A stretch of DNA of 64,000 nt from Flavobacteriaceae bacterium (GCA_947488595.1 CANKZI010000002.1:1-64000), one strand, 5' to 3'. Shown: positions 8,659-18,320, counted from the first letter of the stretch. A program made the numbers and translations. The notes: generated by a model not told the origin, from the sequence alone.

Positions 8659-9566
8659 TGTCAAAAAGAAACCTTGCCTTAATTGGCGCTACTTTAGTTT
8701 CATTAATTTATGGTGTCACTTTTACGATTGCCAAAGATGTTATGCCACAATTTATAAAGCCCTATGGATTTATTTTGATGCGTGTTGGCGGTTCAGTAAT
8801 TTTGTTTTGGTTGGTTTGGTTGTTTTTGATACTACAAAATCCAGCACTAAAGCAAAAAATTTTACTATCCGATTTTCCTCGAATTGCCGCCGCCGCTTTT
8901 TTTGGCGTGGCTTTGAATATGTTGACTTTTTTTAAAGGATTGAGTTTTACTTCGCCCATTTCGGCATCGGTAATTATGGTTTCAACACCAATAATTGTGC
9001 TGGTACTTTCGGCAATTATTATTAAAGAAAGGATGCTGAAACGCAAAGTGTTCGGCATCGTTTTAGGTTTAATTGGAACGGCTTTTTTAATTCTTTATGG
9101 TAAATCAATTGGCAATGCACCTCAGGCAGGTTTGGGCAATTTTTTGGTTTTCGTTAATGCGGTATCTTATGGTTTTTATTTGATTATAGTTAAAAAATTA
9201 ATGGACAAATACAATGCTTTTACTTTTGTAAAATGGATTTATTTGTTTGGTTTTTTGATGGTTTTGCCTTTTGGATGGGAGGAATTCGAAGCGGTAAATT
9301 GGACATTCATTCCGATTGCGATTGCTTATAAAATGGGTTTTGTAGTTGTGTTTTCTACATTTTTGACTTATTTGCTCAATTTGGTTTCAATGCGAGAATT
9401 AAAACCAACAACGGTCGCAGTTTTTATTTATTTACAGCCATTATTCGCTACAATTTTTGCCATAGGATTAGGAAAAGACGAATTGTCATTGGTAAAAATA
9501 ACTTCGGCTGTTCTGATTTTTGTCGGTGTATTTTTGGTTTCACAAAAGAAAAGTGCATCCGAATAA
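8658..9566 (+). CDS. EamA/DMT-family transporter
   Basis: 302 residues, about ten hydrophobic helices arranged as two EamA repeats: one starting near ALIGATLVSLIYGVTFTIAK and one near FLVFVNAVSYGFYLIIVKK. This is the drug/metabolite transporter superfamily of inner-membrane permeases; the substrate cannot be read from sequence. It forms a two-gene unit with the ArsC-like gene through a TAATG overlap. Confidence 0.92.
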   Translation: MSKRNLALIGATLVSLIYGVTFTIAKDVMPQFIKPYGFILMRVGGSVILFWLVWLFLILQNPALKQKILLSDFPRIAAAAFFGVALNMLTFFKGLSFTSPISASVIMVSTPIIVLVLSAIIIKERMLKRKVFGIVLGLIGTAFLILYGKSIGNAPQAGLGNFLVFVNAVSYGFYLIIVKKLMDKYNAFTFVKWIYLFGFLMVLPFGWEEFEAVNWTFIPIAIAYKMGFVVVFSTFLTYLLNLVSMRELKPTTVAVFIYLQPLFATIFAIGLGKDELSLVKITSAVLIFVGVFLVSQKKSASE

Positions 9567-9636
9567 ATTGCTTTTTTTGTTTCAAAATCAACACGAATTC
9601 CGCAATACGACTAACTACAAACTGAACACTTTTCAT

Positions 9637-9644
9637 TATCTTTG
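9637..9644 (+). promoter_or_regulatory. Candidate -7 element of the yicC-gmk-nadD operon
   Basis: TATCTTTG lies 17 nt before the yicC ATG and matches TAnnTTTG. Confidence 0.5.
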
Positions 9645-9661
9645 AATTCTTTTAAAAAAAT

Positions 9662-10522
9662 ATGATACAATCAATGACAGGTTTTGGCAAAGCGACCTTA
9701 CAATTGCCCAACAAAAAAGTAACAATCGAAGTCAAATCGCTTAACAGCAAAGGTTTGGATTTGAACGTAAGAATGCCTTCGGTTTATCGCGAGATGGAAT
9801 TGGGTTTGCGCAACGACATCGCATTAAAACTAGAACGTGGCAAAATTGATTTTTCTGTTTTTATCGAAAATACAACGGAACAAACATCAAATAAAGTGAA
9901 TGTGCCTATAGTAAAAGCCTATATTGCTCAGTTGAAAGAAGTATATGAGGATGCAGATGAAACCGAACTTATGAAAATGGCGGTTCGTATGCCGGATGCT
10001 TTAAAAACCGAACGCGAAGAAATTGATGAAAATGACTGGTCGAGCATTCAAAAAGTGATTGAGGAAGGTTTACAAAACATCAAATCATTTAGAATTTCAG
10101 AAGGCGTTGCGTTAGAAAAAGAATTTTTGCACCGGATTGCCAATATAATGCGATTAATGAATGAAACGGTGGCATTAGATGGCGAAAGAATTGCAACAGT
10201 AAAAACCAGACTAAAAGCAGCAATTGACGAATTGAAAGTCAATATTGACGACAATCGTTTTGAGCAGGAATTGATTTTTTATCTCGAAAAATACGACATT
10301 ACAGAAGAAAAAGTCCGGTTAGAAAACCACCTGAATTATTTTATAGAAACCATTGCGGGAACCGAAGCCAATGGAAGAAAGTTAGGATTTATTACCCAAG
10401 AAATGGGTCGCGAAATCAATACAATGGGTTCAAAATCCAACCATGCCCAAATGCAAAAATTGGTCGTTCAGATGAAAGACGAATTAGAGAAAATTAAAGA
10501 ACAGGTTTTAAACGTCCTTTAA
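9662..10522 (+). CDS. yicC: YicC/YloC-family endoribonuclease
   Basis: 286 residues, the normal family length. It opens with MIQSMTGFGKA, the hallmark YicC start, followed by VEVKSLNSKGLDLNVRMP, and ends with the DUF1732-type segment LIFYLEKYDITEEKVRLENH and TMGSKSNHAQMQKLVVQMK. YicC proteins have been characterised as single-strand endoribonucleases affecting RNA turnover. It heads the operon with gmk and nadD, an arrangement (yicC next to gmk) common in many bacteria. Confidence 0.95.
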   Translation: MIQSMTGFGKATLQLPNKKVTIEVKSLNSKGLDLNVRMPSVYREMELGLRNDIALKLERGKIDFSVFIENTTEQTSNKVNVPIVKAYIAQLKEVYEDADETELMKMAVRMPDALKTEREEIDENDWSSIQKVIEEGLQNIKSFRISEGVALEKEFLHRIANIMRLMNETVALDGERIATVKTRLKAAIDELKVNIDDNRFEQELIFYLEKYDITEEKVRLENHLNYFIETIAGTEANGRKLGFITQEMGREINTMGSKSNHAQMQKLVVQMKDELEKIKEQVLNVL

Positions 10523-10577
10523 ATTTATTATAAAAAATACCGCTTTAAATGTAGCATTTATCGCCAAGAGCATCAAA

Positions 10578-11153
10578 ATGAAAAAAGGAAAATTAATTGT
10601 GTTTTCGGCACCTTCAGGATCAGGAAAAACAACCATTGTCAGGTATCTTTTGGCACAAAAAGAATTGCATTTGGACTTTTCCATCTCAGCAACTTCACGT
10701 CCAAAACGAGGTGAAGAAATTGATGGAAAGGACTACTATTTTATTTCGGCATCCGAATTCCAACAAAAAATTACCGAAAACGCTTTTGTCGAATATGAAG
10801 AAGTCTATAAAGATAATTTTTATGGTACTTTAAAAAGTGAACTGAATCGGATTTGGGCCGAAGGAAAGCATGTTATTTTTGATATTGATGTGATTGGCGG
10901 CTTGAAAATTAAAAACCAGTTCCCTGAACAAACTTTAGCTGTTTTTGTGCGTCCACCTTCTGTTGAAGAACTAGAACGACGGTTGCGTTTTCGTCAGACA
11001 GAAACCGAAGAAAAGATACAAATGCGCATCGCGAAAGCCGAAAGAGAAATGGCTACTTCGGGTCAGTTTGATGTGATTTTAAAAAATTATGATCTGGAAA
11101 ACGCCAAAAATGATGCGTACAAATTGGTGCATGATTATTTGAGTATGATTTAG
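10578..11153 (+). CDS. gmk: Guanylate kinase
   Basis: Phosphorylates GMP to GDP with ATP. The 191 residues carry the P-loop APSGSGKTTIVRYLL near residue 11, the GMP-binding segment SATSRPKRGEEIDGKDYYF, the acidic FIDIDVIGG-like segment FDIDVIGGLKIK, and the lid RRLRFRQTETEEKIQMRI. It is 55 nt behind yicC and 65 nt ahead of nadD. Confidence 0.97.
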   Translation: MKKGKLIVFSAPSGSGKTTIVRYLLAQKELHLDFSISATSRPKRGEEIDGKDYYFISASEFQQKITENAFVEYEEVYKDNFYGTLKSELNRIWAEGKHVIFDIDVIGGLKIKNQFPEQTLAVFVRPPSVEELERRLRFRQTETEEKIQMRIAKAEREMATSGQFDVILKNYDLENAKNDAYKLVHDYLSMI

Positions 11154-11218
11154 AGCAGCAGCAATTGCGCAGCGTAGCAAAAAAAAACCTTACTTCTGAA
11201 CCATTGAACCTAAAAAAA

Positions 11219-11800
11219 ATGAAAATAGGACTTTATTTTGGAACGTTTAATCCCATTCATATTGGGCATTTAATTATTGCCAATCATATTGCGGAGCATT
11301 CAGATTTAGAACAGGTTTGGATGGTGGTTACGCCGCACAATCCTCACAAACAAAAGCATTCTTTACTCGACGATTACCACAGGTTAGAAATGGTGCATTT
11401 GGCAGTACAAAATTTCCCAAAATTAAAAGCTTCCGACATCGAATTCAAATTGCCGCAACCCAATTATACGGTCAATACTTTGGCTTATTTGAAAGAGAAA
11501 TTCCCACAGCATGTTTTTTCTTTAGTGATGGGCGAAGACAATATCAAATCGTTGCACAAGTGGAAAAATTATGAAATACTACTGCAAGACCACGAGATTT
11601 ATGTTTATCCAAGAATTACTGAAACTAACGAAGAAAGCCATTTTAAAGGCCCAAATAAAATACATCATATTGCAGCACCAATTGTCGAAATATCTTCAAC
11701 ATTCATCAGAGAAAACATCAAAAATAGTAAAAATGTGATGCCACTATTGCCCGAAAAAGTCTGGCAATACATTAACCATAATCTTTTTTACAAAAAATAA
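11219..11800 (+). CDS. nadD: Nicotinate-nucleotide adenylyltransferase
   Basis: Transfers AMP to nicotinate mononucleotide in NAD synthesis. The start is placed at the ATG at 11219, since MKIGLYFGTFNPIHIGHL begins directly with the nucleotidyltransferase strand; an upstream TTG at 11165 would add 18 poorly structured residues. GTFNPIHIGH is the (H/T)xGH motif and ISSTFIREN the ISSTxIR motif that binds ATP. 193 residues is the standard length. Last gene of yicC-gmk-nadD, followed at once by a terminator. Confidence 0.95.
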   Translation: MKIGLYFGTFNPIHIGHLIIANHIAEHSDLEQVWMVVTPHNPHKQKHSLLDDYHRLEMVHLAVQNFPKLKASDIEFKLPQPNYTVNTLAYLKEKFPQHVFSLVMGEDNIKSLHKWKNYEILLQDHEIYVYPRITETNEESHFKGPNKIHHIAAPIVEISSTFIRENIKNSKNVMPLLPEKVWQYINHNLFYKK

Positions 11801-11834
11801 AAAGGCGTTCCAGATTATTTCCAGAACGCCTTTT
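11799..11834 (+). terminator. Terminator after nadD
   Basis: AAAAGGCGTTC and GAACGCCTTTT form an 11-bp stem with a 13-nt loop, beginning at the nadD stop codon. The remaining stretch to 12020 is AT-rich and holds nothing recognisable. Confidence 0.8.
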
Positions 11835-12020
11835 GCAAAACACCAAAAACAAAAATTCGATGAACAACCAATTATTGTTTATTATATGATATAATAAACC
11901 AACAATCAACCATATATTATTACTAACGAAAGATTGAAAGTCACATTGTCTTAAGAATCATAATTGTAAGTTAAAATTGCTTTTTTGGTTGTTTTCAAAT
12001 TAAAACCGCTACGAAATCGT

Positions 12021-12051
12021 TTTCTATTTCGCTCAAATTTGAGTACTTTTG
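12021..12051 (+). promoter_or_regulatory. gpsA promoter
   Basis: TTTC (12021-12024) and TACTTTTG (12044-12051) are 19 nt apart, the expected spacing. The promoter overlaps the alternative TTG start at 12049, so translation must begin downstream. Confidence 0.6.
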
Positions 12052-12072
12052 AGCACAACAAACCAACAAGAA

Positions 12073-13068
12073 ATGAGCGAAAACCCAAAATTTGCAGTGA
12101 TTGGTGGCGGAAGCTGGGCAACCGCAATTGCGAAAATGCTGTGCGTCAATCTTACCGAAATTGCTTGGTACATGCGCAATTCAGACGCGATTGAACACAT
12201 AAAAACCGAACACCATAATCCGAATTATCTCAGTTCAGTGGAGTTTAATATTGAAAAACTTCGGTTGACCGACGACATTAACGCAGCAGTGGCTTATGCC
12301 GATTACATTGTTTTTGCGATTCCATCAGCATTTTTGGGAAGCGAACTTCAAAAGTTGACCGAAAGTCTTAACGGAAAAGTAATTTTTTCGGCAATAAAAG
12401 GAATTGTTCCCGAGACAAGTTTGATAGTCGGCGAACATTTTCACGAAAAATATAATATTCCTTACGAAAATATTGGTGTAATTACTGGGCCATGCCATGC
12501 CGAAGAAGTCGCTTTGGAACGTTTGTCTTATCTCACGATTGCTTGTGGCGATGCCAAGAAGGCAAAAATTGTAGCCAGATGTTTGTCGAGTAATTACATC
12601 AAAGCAAAAATCACCGATGATATTATCGGAACCGAATATGCAGCGATGTTAAAAAATATTTATGCTATCGCAGCTGGAATGGCACATGGATTGGGTTATG
12701 GCGATAATTTTCAATCGGTTTTGATGAGTAATGGTATTCGGGAAATGAAAAAATTTATCCGAAAAGTACATAAAATGAAACGCAACATCAACAATTCGGC
12801 TTATTTGGGCGATTTGCTTGTTACGGGTTACTCTGTTTTTTCGAGAAATCGAATGTTTGGTAACATGATTGGCAAAGGTTATACCGTAAAAAGTGCGATG
12901 ATGGAAATGAGTATGGTTGCCGAAGGTTATTATGCGACAAAAAGTGCTTGGGAACTGAATCAGAATTATGGCGCTAAAACACCTATTATTGATGCGGTTT
13001 ATGAGATTTTGTATGAAGGAAAAGAAGCCAAAAAAGTCTTTAAAAAATTGACGGATAAGTTGGATTGA
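12073..13068 (+). CDS. gpsA: NAD(P)H-dependent glycerol-3-phosphate dehydrogenase
   Basis: Reduces dihydroxyacetone phosphate to sn-glycerol 3-phosphate for phospholipid synthesis. The ATG at 12073 is chosen because the promoter covers the upstream TTG. The 331 residues contain the Rossmann motif AVIGGGSWATAIAKML, the GPCHAEEVA segment, the catalytic-lysine region YAAMLKNIYAIAAGMAHGLG, and the C-terminal SMVAEGYYATKSAWEL. The gene ends in a TGA stop. It is transcribed alone. Confidence 0.97.
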   Translation: MSENPKFAVIGGGSWATAIAKMLCVNLTEIAWYMRNSDAIEHIKTEHHNPNYLSSVEFNIEKLRLTDDINAAVAYADYIVFAIPSAFLGSELQKLTESLNGKVIFSAIKGIVPETSLIVGEHFHEKYNIPYENIGVITGPCHAEEVALERLSYLTIACGDAKKAKIVARCLSSNYIKAKITDDIIGTEYAAMLKNIYAIAAGMAHGLGYGDNFQSVLMSNGIREMKKFIRKVHKMKRNINNSAYLGDLLVTGYSVFSRNRMFGNMIGKGYTVKSAMMEMSMVAEGYYATKSAWELNQNYGAKTPIIDAVYEILYEGKEAKKVFKKLTDKLD

Positions 13069-13137
13069 AAGAGAAGAGAAGAAAGAAAATTTTAAACTTC
13101 AATCCACTTTATTCTTGCTTTATTACTGCACTTTGTA

Positions 13138-13545
13138 CTACCTCACAATGACCCCATCAACAAATAAAATTGGCACTTCTTCTCTAGGGCTTTCGTTGGC
13201 AAAATTGGCTTTAAAAGTGAATTTCTTGTCGTATAAAGTTGGTCCGATAAAATAGGTTAACATGAATTCATTGTGCAACGCCACTACGCTTTGCTCAATC
13301 ATTTCTACTTTTACAACACTTACCGATGGGACTTTTAGAAAAGCGTGGCGCAATAACGAAGTTTTTTTCATTTCTCCATCGATTGTTCCAAAGGCTTTCG
13401 AAACGACCATCACGCTATCAATATCGAAGTCGCTGTCGTTGACCAAATAGACATTCCAAACCTTTTCCATAAAATCATCATTCCACTCGGATATTGCGGC
13501 GAGAAAAACATTTTCTACTTCGGGAATTTGGATGTCTTTTTTCAT
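13138..13545 (-). CDS. Conserved hypothetical protein downstream of pheS
   Basis: I do not recognise a named family. The 135-residue product is acidic, with alternating hydrophobic strands (NVYLVNDSDFDIDSVMVVSK, VPILFVDGVIVR) and no signal peptide or membrane segment, so a small cytoplasmic beta-rich protein is likely. It follows pheS on the same strand but is separated from it by a 107-nt intergenic repeat, so cotranscription is uncertain. Confidence 0.75.
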   Translation of the reverse strand: MKKDIQIPEVENVFLAAISEWNDDFMEKVWNVYLVNDSDFDIDSVMVVSKAFGTIDGEMKKTSLLRHAFLKVPSVSVVKVEMIEQSVVALHNEFMLTYFIGPTLYDKKFTFKANFANESPREEVPILFVDGVIVR

Positions 13546-13569
13546 GAATTTTCATTTTAACCGTTTGTC

Positions 13570-13676
13570 CTAGCCCTGATTGCAGCGAAAATCCTTTTTT
13601 GTTTTATAAAAAGTACCTCGTTTTATTGGGGCATATTAAACAAAAAAGATTGAAGCGAAAAGCAGGAATTGGCTTC
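13570..13676 (+). repeat. Dispersed intergenic hairpin repeat, copy A
   Basis: The left arm TAGCCCTGATTGCAGCG and right arm AAGCGAAAAGCAGGAATTGG match the copies at 26661, 46607 and 52641 (last one inverted). The inner part, TTTTTTGTTTTATA against TATTAAACAAAAAA, pairs nearly perfectly. It sits between pheS and the hypothetical gene, antisense to both. Confidence 0.75.
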
Positions 13677-13684
13677 AAAAAAAA

Positions 13685-14704
13685 TTAAATACTTGATTTG
13701 AATTGTTCTAAAAATCGCACATCATTTTCATAAAACATTCGGATATCGCCAATTTGATACAACAGCATTGCGATTCTTTCTATGCCCATTCCGAAGGCAA
13801 AACCATTAAATTCGTCGGGATTAATACCGCAATTTTTGAGCACATTTGGGTCAACCATGCCGCAGCCCATGATTTCGAGCCAACCTGTTCCTTTTGTGAT
13901 TCGGTAATCGGTTTCGGTTTTTAAACCCCAATAAATATCGACTTCGGCACTTGGTTCGGTAAACGGAAAATAGGAGGGGCGCAGGCGGATTTTTGATTTT
14001 CCGAACATCTCTTTGGTAAAATACAAAAGCGTTTGTTTTAGATCGGCAAACGAAACATCTTTGTCGACATACAAACCTTCGACTTGATGAAAAATGCAAT
14101 GAGAGCGCGAAGAAACGGCTTCGTTACGAAAAACACGACCTGGCGAAATGGTGCGAATGGGCGGTTTGTTGTTTTCCATATAACGGACTTGAACCGACGA
14201 AGTGTGCGTGCGCAATAAAATATCGGGATTGGTTTGTATGAAAAAAGTGTCCTGCATGTCGCGCGCCGGATGGTATTCGGGCAAGTTCAAAGCGGTAAAA
14301 TTGTGCCAATCATCTTCGATTTCTGGGCCTTCGGAAACGTTGAAACCAATGTTCGAAAAGACGTCGATAATTTGGTTTTTAACCAACGAAATCGGATGAC
14401 GGGAACCAATAGTAATCGGTTCACCAGGACGCGATAAATCGCCATAAATGCCATTGCTTTCTTCTTTGCTTTCTAAAAATTCTTGAATGGATTTAACTTT
14501 TTCTTCGGCGGTATTCTTGAGCAGGTTAATGACCTGTCCAAATTCCTTTTTTTGTTCGTTGGGCACATTTTTGAATTCGGCGAAAAAATCTTTCAAAAGA
14601 CCTTTGCTACCTAGAAACTTAATTCGGAAAACTTCGAGTTCTTCTTTGTTTTGTGTGTTGAAAGCGGCTGCTTCGCCAATATATGCTTTAATTTTATCTA
14701 TCAT
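13685..14704 (-). CDS. pheS: Phenylalanine--tRNA ligase alpha subunit
   Basis: Catalytic subunit of the heterotetrameric PheRS, charging tRNA-Phe. 339 residues: an N-terminal helical tRNA-contacting region (1 to about 95), then the class II core with HPARDMQDTFFI, motif 2 around GRVFRNEAVSSRSHCIFHQV, and motif 3 GFAFGMGIERIAMLLYQ near the C-terminus. The beta subunit gene is not in the window. Promoter at 14724; followed by repeat copy A. Confidence 0.97.
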   Translation of the reverse strand: MIDKIKAYIGEAAAFNTQNKEELEVFRIKFLGSKGLLKDFFAEFKNVPNEQKKEFGQVINLLKNTAEEKVKSIQEFLESKEESNGIYGDLSRPGEPITIGSRHPISLVKNQIIDVFSNIGFNVSEGPEIEDDWHNFTALNLPEYHPARDMQDTFFIQTNPDILLRTHTSSVQVRYMENNKPPIRTISPGRVFRNEAVSSRSHCIFHQVEGLYVDKDVSFADLKQTLLYFTKEMFGKSKIRLRPSYFPFTEPSAEVDIYWGLKTETDYRITKGTGWLEIMGCGMVDPNVLKNCGINPDEFNGFAFGMGIERIAMLLYQIGDIRMFYENDVRFLEQFKSSI

Positions 14705-14723
14705 CGTTCTTCAATGTGAGGTG

Positions 14724-14731
14724 CAAAAATA
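14724..14731 (-). promoter_or_regulatory. Candidate -7 element of pheS
   Basis: The minus strand reads TATTTTTG, matching TAnnTTTG, 19 nt before the pheS ATG. Confidence 0.5.
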
Positions 14732-14822
14732 AGTATTTTACGTTGAAAGTATACAGTTTTACGACGCTGTTTTTAGACTGTTGTCGAAAATGATTCTTGT
14801 GGTTGTGCAGTTTATTAAAACA

Positions 14823-15179
14823 TCAGTCAATGAGTTCTTTTTCAATGAAATAATTCACAATGGCTTCTTTCATCAAAACCGATTGTTCGCCAGCTTTTAA
14901 TGCAGGTAATTCTTCTTTTACGGTATAATGTGGCCAGCCATCGGTGTCCATATAATCAAATTCATAAAAGCCATAAGGCGTTAAAAGCCTGCAAATAGCG
15001 ATGTGCATCAAGTTGAGTTTTTCGTCTTTTTTGAATTTTTGGTGTACTTTTCCGAGTTCTTGAACACCAATTAAGTAAATTATTGCATCCAAATCCAAGT
15101 CTTCACCTTGCGAAAACTGTTCTGAAAGTAGGTGAACGAGTTTTTCCCATCGTTCTTTTAATTGTATATCTCTTGACAT
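14823..15179 (-). CDS. Conserved hypothetical flavobacterial protein
   Basis: A 118-residue, probably helical, cytoplasmic protein with no signal peptide. Visible features are DLDAIIYLIGVQELGK near the middle and a Tyr/Asp-rich patch YGFYEFDYMDTDGWPHY. I do not recognise a named family and assign no function. It lies between pheS and cvpA, divergent from cvpA. Confidence 0.75.
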   Translation of the reverse strand: MSRDIQLKERWEKLVHLLSEQFSQGEDLDLDAIIYLIGVQELGKVHQKFKKDEKLNLMHIAICRLLTPYGFYEFDYMDTDGWPHYTVKEELPALKAGEQSVLMKEAIVNYFIEKELID

Positions 15180-15303
15180 TGACGTTTTAGATTTGAGATT
15201 CTTTAGAATCTGTATATGGTATAAAATTTAGTTCGTAAAGATACGCTGTTGTATTTTGATTTTCTACTAAAGTCTTTTATCTTGGCTTTTTATTCAATTT
15301 GAT

Positions 15304-15819
15304 ATGAATTTTTTAGACCTCATTCTTGCAGCGTTTTTAATTTATGGATGTGTGCGTGGACTTTGGAATGGCTTTTTTATCGAAATGGCCTCCTTTTTAT
15401 CTTTTTTATTGGGTGTGTTTATTGCATTCAAATTTTCTTTTGTGCTGCAAAGCATGTTGAAAAATCATGTTTCTTGGACGCCACAAACGCTACAAATTGT
15501 TGCTTTTGCTTTGACATTTGTACTCGTTGTTTTAGCCATAACTGTTTTAGCAAAATCTTTGACAACATTGGCCAATTTAGCCAGTTTGGGTTTATTTAAC
15601 AAATTGGCGGGTGGTTTTTTTGGTCTATTAAAAACCATTTTAATTTTGAGTATTTCGCTGAATGTTTTTCAAAAAGTAAATGCAAACCATAAGTTCGTAG
15701 AAAAACAAACACTTGAAAAATCGTTGTTTTATTATCCGATTCTCGAAATTGCAGGTGTTATTTATCCTTCAATTGAATTGCTTTTTCTCGACATTAAAAA
15801 TAAAGAAATAATAGAATAA
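15304..15819 (+). CDS. CvpA-family membrane protein
   Basis: 171 residues with four hydrophobic helices. The start MNFLDLILAAFLIYGCVRGL and then GFFIEMASFLSFLLG follow the CvpA pattern (aspartate in the first helix, G-x-x-x-G in the second). CvpA was first linked to colicin V production in E. coli; its general role concerns envelope homeostasis and is not firmly defined. Its stop abuts the convergent batE stop with no spacer, so transcripts from the two sides must run into each other. Confidence 0.88.
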   Translation: MNFLDLILAAFLIYGCVRGLWNGFFIEMASFLSFLLGVFIAFKFSFVLQSMLKNHVSWTPQTLQIVAFALTFVLVVLAITVLAKSLTTLANLASLGLFNKLAGGFFGLLKTILILSISLNVFQKVNANHKFVEKQTLEKSLFYYPILEIAGVIYPSIELLFLDIKNKEIIE

Positions 15820-16563
15820 TTACTTTAGTTCCTTTATCGCAAGCGCTTCAACCCAACCTTCTGTGGCATCTGAAATTTGTATTTTTTTCCAATTCTCCAA
15901 AGTATCGATAACATAAACTTTTGTGCCTTCATGCAAGACAACGATGTCTTGGCTTACCGATTTGGGTTCGGCTTTTACAGGTAATACGACATCAAAAACA
16001 ATAGCAGGTCGGTCGTTTTTATATGTATCTCTTTCAAAAATAGCTGATATTGAACTGATGATGATTACCAATAAAACCAAAAACATTCCGATAAAGAAAA
16101 GTCTTTTAAAACGCGTCGTTTCCGAAAAATAATATCCTATAAAAAACAAAAGAAAGACCATCGCAAAACTTACAGCAATCCAAGCCCAAGTATTATAATT
16201 ATATGTATTCGTTACATCTTGAAGCATTTTATTAAAACCTACTTTTGGCACTTCCTTGATATCGTCAATTTGTAGTTTTTGAGCAAAAAGAAGATTGTTT
16301 TTAATCGTATTGTCATTAGGATGGAGCAAAAGTGCTTTTTCGAAATTATAAATTGCTGGTGCTACTTTGTTCATTTTATAGTAAGCATTTCCTAAATTAA
16401 AATACAATTCAGCCGAATGTTTTTTTGTTTTTAAAACACTTTCATAGGCCGAAACAGCTTCGTTATAATTGCCTTTTCGGTACCAATCATTGCCCTTTTG
16501 AAAGCCATTTTGCGCCCAAAAACATTGTGAAAGCAACAATATAAGATAAAATAGTTTCTTCAT
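15820..16563 (-). CDS. batE: BatE: TPR and SH3-like protein
   Basis: 247 residues. A signal peptide (MKKLFYLILLLSQCFWAQ) is followed by TPR repeats (GNDWYRKGNYNEAVSAYESV, AELYFNLGNAYYKMNKVAPA), two transmembrane helices around 135-185, and a C-terminal bacterial SH3-like domain ending KKIQISDATEGWVEALAIKE. This is the usual BatE layout. Last gene of the Bat operon, 2 nt after batD. The operon was named for Bacteroides aerotolerance, though its exact role is unsettled. Confidence 0.9.
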   Translation of the reverse strand: MKKLFYLILLLSQCFWAQNGFQKGNDWYRKGNYNEAVSAYESVLKTKKHSAELYFNLGNAYYKMNKVAPAIYNFEKALLLHPNDNTIKNNLLFAQKLQIDDIKEVPKVGFNKMLQDVTNTYNYNTWAWIAVSFAMVFLLFFIGYYFSETTRFKRLFFIGMFLVLLVIIISSISAIFERDTYKNDRPAIVFDVVLPVKAEPKSVSQDIVVLHEGTKVYVIDTLENWKKIQISDATEGWVEALAIKELK

Positions 16564-16565
16564 TT

Positions 16566-18320
16566 TTATTGTAATTGTTTTTCTAATGCCGAAATGATTT
16601 CTACGGCTTTGTCGTAATCATTTTGTATTGCAACGCTCGACGATGGCGCATACCTTGCGAGTTCACAATTCTCGGTTAGTGTGATAAATTCGGATACAGT
16701 TTCTATGTTGGCATTTCGCGAAAGCAAGATTTCACGAATTTTATCTTTGCTCATTTCAGAAGTTTCGATACGCAATTTGGCTTTTAAAAAATTGTGCATG
16801 GCTTTTTCTAGCGCAATATAAAAAGGCTCTTTGTTATTGATTTGTTTTTTGGCTTCGGAAAGGAATTTTTTAGCCAATTTGTTCGAAAGTCTTGTTTTAT
16901 TTCCGATAACATCGCCATCGAGTGCTTCTTTTTTCTTTTTGAAAAGTATGATAAACGGAATACATAAAAAAGGGAGAAACAACAAGCTATAGAACAAAGT
17001 ACTACCAAAAAAATCTTTTTTATGAATCGCAGTTAAAGTGGTTTTGAGCTCAATAAATTGAAAATTTTTTGTTTTCGATATTTTTTGTTTCGCAATATTA
17101 GCATCAGCAGCCGCAGCGTCATTGGCATTCGGCCCATCTAAAACTTTAACTATAATCTCGGGAGAGGTAATGGTTTTGTACCTCCCGGTATTCAAGTCAA
17201 AATAGGAAAATGACATCGGTTTGATGGGATAATCGCCTTTGAATTGTGGAATGATCGTGTAATTATCGGCTATTTTTCCGCTCATTCCAGAAAGTGGCGT
17301 TGCGACATTTTCTTTGTGAACGGGTTCATACATCTCGAGCGAACTTGGCACCACCGGTTTTGGTAAACTAAATAGTTTTAAATTTCCGGTTCCTGTAACA
17401 GCAACCTTTAAATCGAAACTTTCACCGTTTTTTAAAATCGTTTTAGATGGCTTTACGGTAAAATCAAATCGCCCAACGGCTCCAGAAAAATCAATTGGTT
17501 TTCCGTTTTCGGGTAATGGTTTTACTGTAATGGTTTTGGCGCCAGCTGACACTCTTTTGTTGTCATCAATCATCATAGGTTGTCCAAAAAAGTTTCGACG
17601 ATTGGAGGGTAATTGAACATCAATGTCCAAAGTCAAAGGTTCGATGGTTAGTTTTCCAGATTTTTGCGGATATAAAACGGTTTTTCTCAAGATAACATAG
17701 CGCACTTTTTCACCATTATAAGTTCCTTCTTCGGCTCTTAATTCTTTAATATCAATATTTTGACTCCAAAAATCATTGTATTTTGGCTTGTCTAATTCGC
17801 GCCAGGTTTTGATGCCGATATTATAACTTACATACAATTTATAAACCACTGTTATCGGTTCGTTGATGTATGGGTTTTGTTTTGAAACTTCGGCAACGAG
17901 GTGAATTGCATCACTGGCTGAAATTTGTGGTGCATTATTGGGGTCTTTAGGTAATTCGACTGCAGCAGTTACATTGATTTTTATTGGAGAAGTTTTATAG
18001 GTTTGTCCTTTTATTTCGATAGCCGCTTGTTTGATAATTTGCGTTCCTTTTTGGGTTGGCAATAAATAATAAGAATAAGTTTTATTAAATGAGGTTCGGC
18101 CGTTGATCCATGATTGGCTTACTTGTTGGCTTGGACCGGCAATGACTTTAAATCCTTCAAAATTGGGTGGTATAAAATTATCGCCGTCATCGTTCATAGA
18201 AAAATCGATGCGTAATCTTTCGTTGATTCCAAGCGTTGTCTTGCTTACTTTGGCTTCAAACTGTACTTGTGCCAAAAGATTTTGACACAGCAATAATAAA
18301 AGAAAAATATACTTTTTCAT
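16566..18320 (-). CDS. batD: BatD family protein
   Basis: 584 residues. A signal peptide (MKKYIFLLLLLCQNLLAQ) leads into a long extracytoplasmic beta-rich region with several Ig-like domains, for example GQPMMIDDNKRVSAGAKTIT and KPSKTILKNGESFDLKVAV. One transmembrane helix lies near 440 (FLPFLCIPFIILF), then a cytoplasmic C-terminal helical domain. BatD is thought to be a periplasm-facing scaffold for the VWA proteins BatA and BatB. It lies 2 nt ahead of batE. Confidence 0.92.
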   Translation of the reverse strand: MKKYIFLLLLLCQNLLAQVQFEAKVSKTTLGINERLRIDFSMNDDGDNFIPPNFEGFKVIAGPSQQVSQSWINGRTSFNKTYSYYLLPTQKGTQIIKQAAIEIKGQTYKTSPIKINVTAAVELPKDPNNAPQISASDAIHLVAEVSKQNPYINEPITVVYKLYVSYNIGIKTWRELDKPKYNDFWSQNIDIKELRAEEGTYNGEKVRYVILRKTVLYPQKSGKLTIEPLTLDIDVQLPSNRRNFFGQPMMIDDNKRVSAGAKTITVKPLPENGKPIDFSGAVGRFDFTVKPSKTILKNGESFDLKVAVTGTGNLKLFSLPKPVVPSSLEMYEPVHKENVATPLSGMSGKIADNYTIIPQFKGDYPIKPMSFSYFDLNTGRYKTITSPEIIVKVLDGPNANDAAAADANIAKQKISKTKNFQFIELKTTLTAIHKKDFFGSTLFYSLLFLPFLCIPFIILFKKKKEALDGDVIGNKTRLSNKLAKKFLSEAKKQINNKEPFYIALEKAMHNFLKAKLRIETSEMSKDKIREILLSRNANIETVSEFITLTENCELARYAPSSSVAIQNDYDKAVEIISALEKQLQ